Part shown: piece after piece, positions 50,045-57,750 of the stretch
How the letters are laid out: the number at the start of each line of letters is the position of its first letter
How positions within the stretch are numbered: position 1 is the first letter of the stretch
Assembly: GCA_002298915.1 (NCBI GenBank)
Contig: DBML01000004.1
Coordinates: forward strand, 1-64,000
DNA from: Clostridium sp. UBA699
GTDB taxonomy: Bacteria; Bacillota; Clostridia; Clostridiales; Clostridiaceae
Direction: 5' to 3'
Length of the DNA: 64,000 nucleotides
Notes under the pieces: generated by a model
The model's database searches: none
Told to the model about the DNA's origin: nothing
The model's input: only the letters and a program-made list of their open reading frames with translations
Program-made: the position numbers and the translations under genes

Positions 50045-50857
50045 CTATTGCCCTCCTTCCAGGCCTGCGTTCAGGCTGCCTGTTCTGTAACCCTGCATGT
50101 CCAGGGTCACGTACGTGAAGCCGAAACCCTTGAGCTCCGATGAAATTTCCTGCTGCAGGCGGACATCGAAAAGCCTGCTGAGGTCCTCCTGCGGGACCTC
50201 TATTCTCGCCAGGTCCCCGTGGCACCTTACCCTCACCGCCCTGAAGCCCCTGCCCATGAGGTATTTTTCCGAGTTTTCTATCCTGGAGAACATCTCCTCC
50301 TCAATCTTTGTCCCATAGGGTATCCTGGAAAGCAGGCATGCGTAGGATGGTTTGTCCCAGGTCGGCAGGCCCAGCTCCTTGGAGTATCCCCTGATCTCGC
50401 TCTTGCTCAGCCCGCTCTCGAGGAGGGGGCTCCTTACCCCCAGCTCCCCAAGGGCCCTGAGGCCCGGCCTGTAGTCGTGGATGTCGTCTGCGTTCGTTCC
50501 GTCGACAACATGTTCGAAGCCGTTCTCCTCCGCGAAAGCCCGCACAAGGGAGAACACGGCTTTTTTGCACAGGTAGCACCTGTCGGTTGGATTGTCCTTT
50601 ATCTCGTCGATGATCCCAGGCACCTCGATGAACTCGTGACGGACCCCCATGCCCTCTGCGATCTCCCTCGCTTCAGCGATCTCCCACCTCGGGATGTACG
50701 GGGAGACTATCGTGACGGCGACCGCCCTGCTTCCCAGCGCCTCGCTGGCAGCCTTCAGTAGGAACGTGCTGTCGACTCCCCCGGAGAAGGCCACCGCTGC
50801 GCTCCCCAGCCCTTTCATGCAGTTCAAAAGCTTCAAATACTTATCGTTCTTCATCAT
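50045..50857 (-). CDS. larE: sulfur-transfer protein LarE
   Basis: This 270-residue PP-loop protein adds sulfur to the dicarboxylate precursor of the nickel-pincer nucleotide. The PP-loop AFSGGVDST is at residues 23-31. A Cys in KPSYACLLSRIPYG falls near residue 174, equivalent to the sacrificial Cys of L. plantarum LarE; I see only one Cys there, which fits the sacrificial type rather than the three-Cys iron-sulfur type. ATG at 50857 overlaps the end of larC2 by 17 nt. Confidence 0.95.
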   Translation of the reverse strand: MMKNDKYLKLLNCMKGLGSAAVAFSGGVDSTFLLKAASEALGSRAVAVTIVSPYIPRWEIAEAREIAEGMGVRHEFIEVPGIIDEIKDNPTDRCYLCKKAVFSLVRAFAEENGFEHVVDGTNADDIHDYRPGLRALGELGVRSPLLESGLSKSEIRGYSKELGLPTWDKPSYACLLSRIPYGTKIEEEMFSRIENSEKYLMGRGFRAVRVRCHGDLARIEVPQEDLSRLFDVRLQQEISSELKGFGFTYVTLDMQGYRTGSLNAGLEGGQ

Positions 50858-51320
50858 CAAATCCCTCAAGCCTTCTTGTTATTTCATCGTACACGGCCCT
50901 TATCGGCACCCCGTTTTCCTTGGCCAGTTTTTTGCAGTCCTCGTACTCGGGCTTGGAGTTGACCAGCCTGCCCTCGTAGTACGACATTTTCACCGACGCC
51001 TTCCCGTAGCGGGTGGCTACCTCGGCGAACCTTCTCTCGAGCTTCGTCCTGCTGCAGAGCTGCTCCCTGATCCCCAGCGTGCCCGTCTCGAGGAACATGG
51101 TCTCCTTGAGCTTTTCCTTGTCCTCTTCCCTGCACAGGACGCTGAGTATGACGCCCAGCCTCTCCTTTTTCATCAGGATCGGTATCCTGTACACGTCGAG
51201 TGCGCCCTGCTCGAACAATTTACCTGCGATATAGCCGAATATTTCCGGGTTCATGTCATCCAGGTTGCTTTCGAGGCTGAACACCTCATCCGAGGTGCTT
51301 CCGCTGTCAGCTAATGCAGT
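50841..51320 (-). CDS. larC: LarC C-terminal part (larC2), joined to larC1 by a probable -1 frameshift
   Basis: This frame encodes the second half of LarC, the CTP-dependent nickel insertase: LESNLDDMNPEIFGYIAGKL through KKERLGVILSVLCRE to the C-terminal helix. Nearest in-frame start is a GTG at 51284 without a clear family start. The open frame continues without a stop up to the A9 tract at 51320-51328 in larC1, so it is most naturally read by slipping one base back there. L. plantarum larC is also read by programmed frameshifting. I mark its left limit at the slip site. Confidence 0.9.
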   Translation of the reverse strand, partial: TALADSGSTSDEVFSLESNLDDMNPEIFGYIAGKLFEQGALDVYRIPILMKKERLGVILSVLCREEDKEKLKETMFLETGTLGIREQLCSRTKLERRFAEVATRYGKASVKMSYYEGRLVNSKPEYEDCKKLAKENGVPIRAVYDEITRRLEGFDDEER

Positions 51321-52066
51321 TTTTTTTTACCGAGGTATGCCCTGAGGACGTTGGGGATTTCCGTGTCCCTGCCGCCTATGCCGTAACCTACCTTCTCGAT
51401 CACGAAATCCTTAACCTCGGAGAACTCATCCACTGAGGCAGCCAGTATCGCGGCCCCGGTCGGGGTCGTAGTCTCGAAAGGCACTACGCCAGCCTTGACG
51501 GGGATCCCTTTAAGTATCTCCACGGTCGCGGGCGCGGGGACAGGGATCATTCCGTGAGCGCATTTCACGAAGCCGCCGCCGAGCTCCACGGCAGACGACA
51601 TTACCTTGTCTACCTTGAGGAAGTCGAAGCATATGGCCGCCCCGACTATGTCCACTATCGAGTCCAGTGCCCCGACCTCGTGGAAGTGCACCTCGTGCAG
51701 GGGCTTTCCGTGAACCTTTGCCTCCGCTTCCGCCACCTTGCCGAACATGTCCAGGCTTAGCCTTTTTACGTTGTCGTTCAGCGAGCTCGAGTTTATTATG
51801 CTTTCGATGCTGTGGAGGTTCCTGTGCTCATGGTGGTGATGATGGTCATCGTGGTGGTCGTGGTGGTGTTTGAGGATGACGTCCACCTTCGTTCCCGATA
51901 TCCCTTTCCTGCTGTCCCTGTAGACGCTGATCCCGAATTCATGGTCAAGGTTCAGCTTCGAAAGCTCGCTTGCCAGGTAGTCCTTTTCCACGCCGAGGTC
52001 CAGCATGGCTCCAAGGTTCATGTCCCCGCTTATCCCTGAAAAACAATCATAATACAGTATCCTCAT
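51311..52066 (-). CDS. larC: LarC N-terminal part (larC1)
   Basis: This 251-residue frame encodes the first half of the nickel insertase LarC: RILYYDCFSGISGDMNLGAM, a His-rich nickel-binding stretch at about 67-85, HFHEVGALDSIVDIVGAA and the end EIPNVLRAYLGKKK. It stops at TAG soon after an A9 tract (GGT AAA AAA AAA CTG). A -1 slip on A-AAA-AAA would give a full-length protein by entering the larC2 frame. A hairpin CACCTC-GGAT-GAGGTG lies about 22 nt beyond. ATG at 52066 follows a GAGAGA-type site. Confidence 0.93.
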   Translation of the reverse strand: MRILYYDCFSGISGDMNLGAMLDLGVEKDYLASELSKLNLDHEFGISVYRDSRKGISGTKVDVILKHHHDHHDDHHHHHEHRNLHSIESIINSSSLNDNVKRLSLDMFGKVAEAEAKVHGKPLHEVHFHEVGALDSIVDIVGAAICFDFLKVDKVMSSAVELGGGFVKCAHGMIPVPAPATVEILKGIPVKAGVVPFETTTPTGAAILAASVDEFSEVKDFVIEKVGYGIGGRDTEIPNVLRAYLGKKKLH

Positions 52067-52082
52067 GTCAATCTCTCTCCAT

Positions 52083-52844
52083 TCATCTCATAATATTCTT
52101 AGTACAGACCGGGCAGCCCTGCAGGGACAAGGGCTTTTCCAGCCCGCAGCTGTCCAGCAGCTCCCCGTCCTGAAGTATGTCCATCGCGCGGCCGTCCGCT
52201 GCGATTTCTCCGTCCTTTATCACCAGGACCCTTCCGCAGGTCTCCATGACCATGTCAAGGTCGTGGCTGGTGATTATCCTGGTGTGGTCAAAGCCGTTCA
52301 GCAGGCCTATGACCCTCCTCCTGGATTTAGGGTCCAGTGCGGCTGTGGGCTCGTCCATGATAAGCACGTCCGGCTCCATGGACAGGACCGACGCTATGGC
52401 AGCGGCCCTCTTCTCGCCGCCCGAAAGCCTTGAAGCTGCCCTGTCCTTCAGGTGCGATATGCCGACTGCCTCCAGGGCCCTGGCGACCCTTTCCCCTACC
52501 TCTTCCTCAGCCATACCGTAATTGCGGGGCCCGAACGCCACATCCTCGAAGACCGTAGTCATGAAAAGCTGGTCATCCGGGTCCTGGAAAACCATGCCCA
52601 GCCTCTGCCGTATCATGGGAAGGGTCTTCTTCGCAACTCTGACGTCCCCTACCAGCACCTCGCCGCTGCAGGGGAAAAGCACCCCCATCAGGAGCATGAG
52701 CAGGGTGGACTTTCCGGCGCCGTTCGCGCCAATTATCCCCACAGCTTCCCCATGGTGTATCTTGAACGAAACGTCCTTTACCGCGGACTGCCCGCCGGGA
52801 TAGGAAAACCGCAGGTTCCTCGCTTCGATTTTATGATGGCTCAT
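52083..52844 (-). CDS. cbiO: ECF nickel transporter ATPase (CbiO/NikO type)
   Basis: This 253-residue ABC ATPase has Walker A GANGAGKST, Q-loop FQDPDDQLF with the DDQ typical of ECF-type ATPases, signature RLSGGEKRAAAIA and Walker B VLIMDEPTAALD. It powers the transporter formed with the adjacent membrane components. Its start overlaps the stop of cbiQ by 4 nt, and larC1 follows after 16 nt, so nickel import and cofactor synthesis are one operon. Confidence 0.95.
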   Translation of the reverse strand: MSHHKIEARNLRFSYPGGQSAVKDVSFKIHHGEAVGIIGANGAGKSTLLMLLMGVLFPCSGEVLVGDVRVAKKTLPMIRQRLGMVFQDPDDQLFMTTVFEDVAFGPRNYGMAEEEVGERVARALEAVGISHLKDRAASRLSGGEKRAAAIASVLSMEPDVLIMDEPTAALDPKSRRRVIGLLNGFDHTRIITSHDLDMVMETCGRVLVIKDGEIAADGRAMDILQDGELLDSCGLEKPLSLQGCPVCTKNIMR

Positions 52845-53650
52845 CTTGTCACCCCCGTCAAAAATGCCCCAGCCAGCGCGGGCAGGTCGTACAGCCTCGC
52901 CGCGGCGAAAAACGCCGCCCAGCCTGCCAGGTATGCTATATCCTTGAGCTTTACTTTTTCAGTTGCGCCGGTGTTGTATTCCCCGCAAAAGCCCCTCAGC
53001 GCCATGGACTGGTACACCCTCTGGGCCCTGTCGAAGGTCCTGAGCAGGAGCTGCCCTGCGAAAGGTCCCAGGCAGTCAAGCTTCACGCCCTTCTGCCCGG
53101 GCGCCCTCAGCGAATACGCCCTCAGCATTTTGGCAAGCTCCTCTGAAAGGACGGCTATGTACCTGTACGTCAGCAGGAGCTGCAGGACGAAGACCTTGGG
53201 GACTCTCATCATCCTCAGGGCCCCGGCGAGCCTGTCCATCCCCGTCGTGGCTATCAGCAGCAGGCCGGCGACCACGGTCAGGCCGCCTTTTATGAAGATT
53301 GACAGGAAGGTAACCCAGCCCCTGGAGAGGGCGAGACCTCCGACGACAACCGCCTGCTGGTCAATCAGCGGGTTCAGTATGCCTATGCCGATGATCAGCG
53401 GCTCCACCAAAAGGAGCTTCTTAAGCAGCGCTCCGGCCGGCAGCTCCGCCAGGGACATCACCAGCACCGGATAGAACACGAAGGGCAGGAGGCCGCTTAT
53501 CTCGTACCTTCCGAACGATGCGACCGCGGCCAGGTATATGATTGTGGTCAGCACCTTTGCCAGCGGGTTTATCCTGTGCACCGGGGTTTCACCCCTGGCC
53601 AGGTCATCCATCAGCCTGATGCTTAAGATTGATTCCGTTACCTTCGACAT
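52841..53650 (-). CDS. cbiQ: ECF nickel transporter T component (CbiQ/NikQ type)
   Basis: This 269-residue protein has six hydrophobic segments and the two Ala-Arg coupling motifs of T components, recognisable around LAKMLRAYSLRAPGQ and YQSMALRGFCGEY. It couples the ATPase to the substrate component. Its start overlaps the end of cbiM by 13 nt. Confidence 0.92.
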   Translation of the reverse strand: MSKVTESILSIRLMDDLARGETPVHRINPLAKVLTTIIYLAAVASFGRYEISGLLPFVFYPVLVMSLAELPAGALLKKLLLVEPLIIGIGILNPLIDQQAVVVGGLALSRGWVTFLSIFIKGGLTVVAGLLLIATTGMDRLAGALRMMRVPKVFVLQLLLTYRYIAVLSEELAKMLRAYSLRAPGQKGVKLDCLGPFAGQLLLRTFDRAQRVYQSMALRGFCGEYNTGATEKVKLKDIAYLAGWAAFFAAARLYDLPALAGAFLTGVTR

Positions 53651-54651
53651 GTCTTCTTCCTCTTTTTGAACAGGTTTATTGAAATCCCAGTGAGCCCCGC
53701 CAGGGCAAGCGTAAGCATTCCCCCTGCTATCCCGGAGACGCTTGTGCCTGCGTTGGAGGCCGCTCCCTGCTCAGCCTTGAAGCCGTAGTCCGGCAGGATG
53801 GCCGTCGCGCCCTGCAGCGCTGCCAGGGCTCCGTGTACCCTGTCCCCTTCCTCCAGCTCCGCTGTCCCTGCAGCCCTCTGGACCGACCACTCAAGGCCGT
53901 CCGGTTTGGTAGATGCGAACCAGGAGACGAAGCCGCCTGTAAGCACCGCAGCGACGAGCAGGCTGGCCAGTACCTTCCTTGCCGGTTTGCCAGTCGCGGC
54001 TTCTCCGCCGGCGGCGTTCTCAAGGATTTCAGGCCTGGCTTGCCACACGTAGGCCAATAAAGCCGAGGTCACAAGGCCTTCCACCGCGCCTATGGCCAGG
54101 TGTATGGGCTGCATGAGCAGCAGGAAAGCCATGAAGTGCAGCTCTGTCTTTCCCGAAAAAAAGGTCTCTAGCACAACGCTGAAAGCTCCCAGCTGAAGCC
54201 CAGCAACAGCCGCCGCCATCGAGGCCGCGAATATCCTCTTCCTTGTGAGGCCTTTTCGCGCAAGCCTCCTGTAGATGAGCGGGTAAGCGACGAAGCAGGT
54301 CCAGAAGCCAAGGTTGATCACGTTGCAGCCGTAGGCGAGCAGCCCTCCGTCCCCGAAGAACAGCGCCTGTATGAGAAGCACCGAAGCCATCGTGAGGAAC
54401 CCGGCGTAAGGCCCAAGCACGGCAGCGAGTAGCAGCCCGCCCCCAAGGTGCCCGCTGGAGCCGGTGCCCGGTATGGTGAAGTTGATCATCTGGGCGGCAA
54501 AGATGAACGCCCCCATGACCCCCATGAGGGGTATTTTCTTCTCATCCATGTCGTCCTGTGTTTTCCTGACGGAATATGCTGCAGCCCCGACAGCGGCAGC
54601 CAGCATGACACCGCCTACCTGAGGCGAGATCAAGGCATCAGCCATGTGCAT
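53638..54651 (-). CDS. cbiM: ECF nickel transporter substrate component, NikMN/CbiMN fusion
   Basis: This 337-residue protein begins MHMADALISPQVGG; the histidine at position 2 is the conserved Ni/Co ligand, so the ATG at 54651 must be the start. Seven membrane segments follow, with FTIPGTGSSGHLGGGLL. The C-terminal part is a NikN-like domain (LPDYGFKAEQGA then a last membrane helix). Location upstream of larC/E/B makes nickel the likely substrate rather than cobalt. AGGGGA precedes the start. Confidence 0.94.
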   Translation of the reverse strand: MHMADALISPQVGGVMLAAAVGAAAYSVRKTQDDMDEKKIPLMGVMGAFIFAAQMINFTIPGTGSSGHLGGGLLLAAVLGPYAGFLTMASVLLIQALFFGDGGLLAYGCNVINLGFWTCFVAYPLIYRRLARKGLTRKRIFAASMAAAVAGLQLGAFSVVLETFFSGKTELHFMAFLLLMQPIHLAIGAVEGLVTSALLAYVWQARPEILENAAGGEAATGKPARKVLASLLVAAVLTGGFVSWFASTKPDGLEWSVQRAAGTAELEEGDRVHGALAALQGATAILPDYGFKAEQGAASNAGTSVSGIAGGMLTLALAGLTGISINLFKKRKKTCRR

Positions 54652-54678
54652 AGTAACATCCCCTTAGAAATAATAAAA

Positions 54679-54816
54679 ACCACAAAGGTTGGACCTGTTT
54701 TTAAACAAATCAACCTTCGTGGTCATCGATCAAGCATATATATGTTCGTTATGTTATCTTCAATATACCTTCGTAGTATATTTTATAATTATGTCACAAT
54801 ATTTTCCGTTTGTAAA
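54679..54816 (-). promoter_or_regulatory. promoter and attenuator-like leader of the nickel transporter-lar operon
   Basis: On the minus strand, TTTACA (54811-54816) and CATAAT (54788-54793) are 17 nt apart. The leader of about 130 nt contains ACCACGAAGGTTG pairing with CAACCTTTGTGGT (54679-54723, one mismatch) followed by TTTTTATT, an intrinsic-terminator shape directly before the cbiM ribosome site. ACTACGAAGGT near 54770 repeats part of the stem. Confidence 0.6.
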
Positions 54817-54827
54817 CAATGTTTTGA

Positions 54828-55628
54828 CTATTTGCACTCCGCGCTCAGCTCCTTGAGGAAGCTTATGAGGTTGACGGTGGGATCGACGTCCTCCCCCACT
54901 ATCGGAACAATGCCGCGGCTCTCGAGTATGGTCTCCTGTATGGGATTTGGCACCCCCAGGAACATGTAGGATTTGGGCCTCTGGCTCTGCTTTGAGCTCT
55001 TCTTCCATATGTTGTTGAGCTTGAATATGAGGTACCTTATGTTGATGTCCGAAAGGCTGTAGCCTATGAACAGTATGGACTTGCCCAGGCTGTCGGACCT
55101 CAGCTTTATGTCCAGGGGGGACTCGAAGTCCATCCTCTTGAAGAAGCTGCTCTCGGTTAGGACTATGCTGTAGTCGTCCTCGAAGTCCCCGTGGAACTTC
55201 ACTATCTGGGTGGTGTCCACGTCCATGTCGCAGAGGTCCTCCACCTTCGTAACCTTGTGGTACCTGCAGCCGAAGGTTTCGTGGGCCATCTCGAGGCAGT
55301 TGTCGTAGTTGGTCGTGTATATTATTGGGAAGTTCAGTTCGCAGATGTACCTGAACACCTCGGAGTGCTCCAGCTCGCTGTTGTCGACGCTCAGGTTCTT
55401 GTCCATCCAGCTCCTGAGCGGGCCTATGGAGCCTGTCTTGAGGCTGTAGTACTCGGTAAGGGTTAGGTTGTCGCCGTATAGCCTGAATATGCTGCTGTCC
55501 ATTTCCAGCGCCTCCGCCACGTAGTCCATCAGCTGCGACCAGGTCGGAAGCCCCACTGTCGCAGAGACGCCTGCTCCCACGAAGAGGATCACCTGCCTGT
55601 TCCTTATCTTCTCAATTAAATCCTTCAT
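54828..55628 (-). CDS. SIR2-domain protein (KomC-like candidate NADase effector)
   Basis: This 266-residue protein is a SIR2-like domain alone: the NAD-binding FVGAGVSATVGLPTW at 16-30, IIYTTNYDN with Asn107, VKFHGDFEDD with the catalytic His146, and LFIGYSLSDIN. There are no sirtuin zinc cysteines. SIR2 proteins of this class in bacteria are often NAD-degrading effectors of phage defence. Its ATG overlaps the end of the HAM1-like gene by 17 nt, so the two are made together. The pair resembles the KomB-KomC part of the Kongming system. Confidence 0.88.
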   Translation of the reverse strand: MKDLIEKIRNRQVILFVGAGVSATVGLPTWSQLMDYVAEALEMDSSIFRLYGDNLTLTEYYSLKTGSIGPLRSWMDKNLSVDNSELEHSEVFRYICELNFPIIYTTNYDNCLEMAHETFGCRYHKVTKVEDLCDMDVDTTQIVKFHGDFEDDYSIVLTESSFFKRMDFESPLDIKLRSDSLGKSILFIGYSLSDINIRYLIFKLNNIWKKSSKQSQRPKSYMFLGVPNPIQETILESRGIVPIVGEDVDPTVNLISFLKELSAECK

Positions 55629-56187
55629 ACTTTACCTCCTTCAAGTGCTTCACCAGTGCCTGCAGCGCAAGCCTCCTGGAGGATATCTCGTATTTGAAGT
55701 CTCCCAGCTCGGCAAAGGTCTTGTCGTAGCCTTCCGGGATGAAGACGCAGTCCCACTGGAAGCTCCTGTCCCCCCGAGGCTCCCCTGCTATCCTGCCCCT
55801 GACCTCGCCTTCGAAAGTCTTGATCGACCGGCCGTCGCAGTAGCCTACAATCGTCCTTGCCACGGCCGCCGTGTTCCCGGTCCTTCCGAAGAACTCGCAG
55901 AACTTGTCAGCCTGGAGCGATTCCCAGACGATCTGCGTAAGCCCGCCGGGCAGGTTCCCGAAGTGCTCTATGTAGAGGCCGGTGTGCCCCACGAAGAGGG
56001 GCCTCCTCACCTTGGAGAAAGCCTTGACAGCCTTGTCCCAGATTATCTTCTCCGCGTCGGAGCTCTGTATCTCCTCTATCTTCATCTTGAGTGGCCTAAT
56101 CTCCATGGCCTCGGGCAGCTCCGGGTTTATTATGTCCAGCAGCTCCTTCGACTTGTACTCGTTGTTTGAGGCAAAGTATATTATCAT
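55612..56187 (-). CDS. HAM1-like (RdgB/ITPase-fold) protein with altered catalytic motifs, KomB-like
   Basis: This 191-residue protein has the non-canonical purine NTP pyrophosphatase fold: the start YFASNNEYKSKELL keeps the Ser-Asn-Lys-Glu pattern. Key catalytic positions are changed: the DDSGL motif that supplies the general-base Asp is GHTGL (67-71), the base-recognition FGYD is FQWD (143-146), and SHR is SSR (169-171). It may therefore bind a modified nucleotide without cleaving it. Overlap with the SIR2 gene suggests a sensor-effector pair. Plain house-cleaning activity remains possible. Confidence 0.82.
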   Translation of the reverse strand: MIIYFASNNEYKSKELLDIINPELPEAMEIRPLKMKIEEIQSSDAEKIIWDKAVKAFSKVRRPLFVGHTGLYIEHFGNLPGGLTQIVWESLQADKFCEFFGRTGNTAAVARTIVGYCDGRSIKTFEGEVRGRIAGEPRGDRSFQWDCVFIPEGYDKTFAELGDFKYEISSRRLALQALVKHLKEVKYEGFN

Positions 56188-56254
56188 GGCACCGCCTCCC
56201 GCATAATTCTTATATGTATCATTCTACGCCGACCTCGATATTCCTTCACGGCTC

Positions 56255-56283
56255 GAAAAAAGCACCGGAAAAATTCCGGTGCC
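56255..56283 (-). terminator. rho-independent terminator
   Basis: GGCACCGGAA-TTT-TTCCGGTGC followed by TTTTTT on the minus strand, after the CCG-domain protein gene. It means the HAM1-SIR2 pair has its own promoter in the following 70 nt. Confidence 0.88.
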
Positions 56284-56291
56284 AGCATGCA

Positions 56292-56945
56292 TCAGTGCTC
56301 GTCTATAAACCTCTGGAGCTCCGAGTGCCATTCGTCAGGCTCGAAGGTCCCTACCTCCGTGTCCTCCCCGAAAAGGAGGTCCACCAGGTAGCGCGGCTTC
56401 TTCCCGCCTACGTGCATCGACTTTATGCAGGAGATGCAGTAGACTGCGACGTCCTCCCTCGGCATCTCCGCCGCCCTTTCCCTCATCTTCTCCTTAACCT
56501 GCTCTGGCGGAAGGGCAGGGTAGAAGCTGTCGCCGCAGCAGCGCTGGTTGGTGCCGGTAAACTCAGGCTCAACGACCTTTATGTTCATCCTCTCCAGGAG
56601 CTTCCTTACAGCCCTGTGAACCCTCTCCTCGGTCCTTGTGGGGCAGGCGTCGTGTATGGACATCTCCACCCCGTTGTAGTCGGGGAAATTGAAGGTGGCG
56701 CTTTCGGCCAGGACCTCCCAGAGCGATACTGTGGATACGCCTTCGTAGAGGCTCCTGTAGCGCCTGTCGCAGCCGGCGCAGGTGTTGATCACCCTTGTCC
56801 CGGCCTCGAGGCCCGGCTCATGCAGGCAGCAGGTCAGGTGCTCGGGCACTTCACCCAGGTTTCCTTTGAGAAAACCCAGCACCTTCTCAGTGAGTTCGGG
56901 CTTGTATATCTTGAAAGCGCAGCCCGGCGCGTAAACTTGCTTCAT
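56292..56945 (-). CDS. (Fe-S)-binding protein with CCG-type cysteine motifs
   Basis: This 217-residue protein has cysteine-rich motifs like those of heterodisulfide reductase subunit B: YAPGCAFKIY, INTCAGCDRRY, IHDACPTR, TNQRCCGDSFY and VYCISCIKSMHVGG. It probably holds a non-cubane or [4Fe-4S] cluster and acts in thiol-disulfide or electron transfer. No partner subunits are adjacent. GGAGGGG precedes the ATG. Confidence 0.85.
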   Translation of the reverse strand: MKQVYAPGCAFKIYKPELTEKVLGFLKGNLGEVPEHLTCCLHEPGLEAGTRVINTCAGCDRRYRSLYEGVSTVSLWEVLAESATFNFPDYNGVEMSIHDACPTRTEERVHRAVRKLLERMNIKVVEPEFTGTNQRCCGDSFYPALPPEQVKEKMRERAAEMPREDVAVYCISCIKSMHVGGKKPRYLVDLLFGEDTEVGTFEPDEWHSELQRFIDEH

Positions 56946-57035
56946 AATAATCCCCTCCGCAATTCATTCTCACGTATAATTGTACAGCAAAGCGTCCAGG
57001 AATTCTTCCTGATTTTCACCTTCCAATTCCGATGA

Positions 57036-57060
57036 AAAAGCACCGGAATCCCCGGTGCCC
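57036..57060 (-). terminator. rho-independent terminator
   Basis: GCACCGG pairs with CCGGTGC and is followed by TTTTTC on the minus strand, after the 50-residue gene. Its stem is nearly the same as the terminator at 56255-56283. Confidence 0.8.
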
Positions 57061-57066
57061 TGTTCA

Positions 57067-57219
57067 CTATCTCTTTCCTTTGCTTGCCTTGTAGGCCTTG
57101 TTCTTGTAAGCTTTTTTCTCGGCCTCTCTCCTGGCCTTTTTCTGGGCAAAATAAGTCTGGAATCCCGCGATAAGCGCGCTGACGATTATCACTAGGATCA
57201 TTGCTTTGGTTAGTGTCAT
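57067..57219 (-). CDS. 50-residue single-pass membrane protein
   Basis: This frame encodes MTLTKAMILVIIVSALIAGF as a membrane helix followed by a Lys/Arg/Ala-rich cytoplasmic tail ending KASKGKR. GGGGAGG is 9 nt before the ATG, and a terminator follows the stop. I prefer it to a longer overlapping open frame (56942-57280) that lacks family features. Function unknown. Confidence 0.65.
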   Translation of the reverse strand: MTLTKAMILVIIVSALIAGFQTYFAQKKARREAEKKAYKNKAYKASKGKR

Positions 57220-57309
57220 TGCAGAAAGCCTCCCCTAATACTAATAACATTATTATAAACGTTATTTCCCGATGCGACAATCGTTATATTTCAGGAAGGC
57301 TGGATTCCC

Positions 57310-57750
57310 CTATACTATCGGGCCCAGCCGCTTCCTGTTGCGCACTGCAAGGGAGATGAGAACCGCCGCGCCCCCCGCAGCCATGAGCCAGCCGGCGGCA
57401 TCGAAGTACGCCGTGTACACCGAGTCGGTCCCGGCGATGAAGAGTATGCCCTTGAGGAAGCTGCCCAGTGTGAGCGTCGCTATTCCCGAGTTGTACAGGT
57501 TGAAGAAGAGGCGGTAGCGGGGCAGCCTGACCACGCCAGGGATAGTGAGGCATATCAGGCTGTAGAAAGCAGCCCCTCCGACGAGCGGGTAGAGAAACAT
57601 CCAGGTCATGCAGGGGGAGTGCACGCCGTGGCCGAACATCCCGTAAACGAAGCTGACCGCCGCGGCAAGTGCCGCCATGGCTGCGAAAGTCCCAACCGTT
57701 TTCCGTATGTGCTTTTTTGGCGCTTTTATGCTAGTAGCCGAAGTAGACAA
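57310..57750 (-). CDS. four-helix membrane protein of unknown function
   Basis: This 146-residue protein has four hydrophobic segments (for example FAAMAALAAAVSFVYGMFG, LVGGAAFYSLICLTI and AAGWLMAAGGAAVLISLAV) and a basic end. It starts with TTG at 57750 after a GGTGAG site and overlaps the end of the phosphodiester glycosidase gene by 20 nt, so it belongs to the same operon. I do not recognise a family. Confidence 0.65.
   Translation of the reverse strand: MSTSATSIKAPKKHIRKTVGTFAAMAALAAAVSFVYGMFGHGVHSPCMTWMFLYPLVGGAAFYSLICLTIPGVVRLPRYRLFFNLYNSGIATLTLGSFLKGILFIAGTDSVYTAYFDAAGWLMAAGGAAVLISLAVRNRKRLGPIV

Noticed and set aside
51800..51880. A CAT/GTG-rich repeat that looks like a microsatellite.
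   Set aside because: It is the His-rich nickel-binding stretch of larC1, typical of the family.
56942..57280. A 112-codon open frame overlapping the 50-residue membrane protein gene.
   Set aside because: The shorter frame has a better ribosome site, a membrane helix and a terminator at its end; the longer one lacks features.
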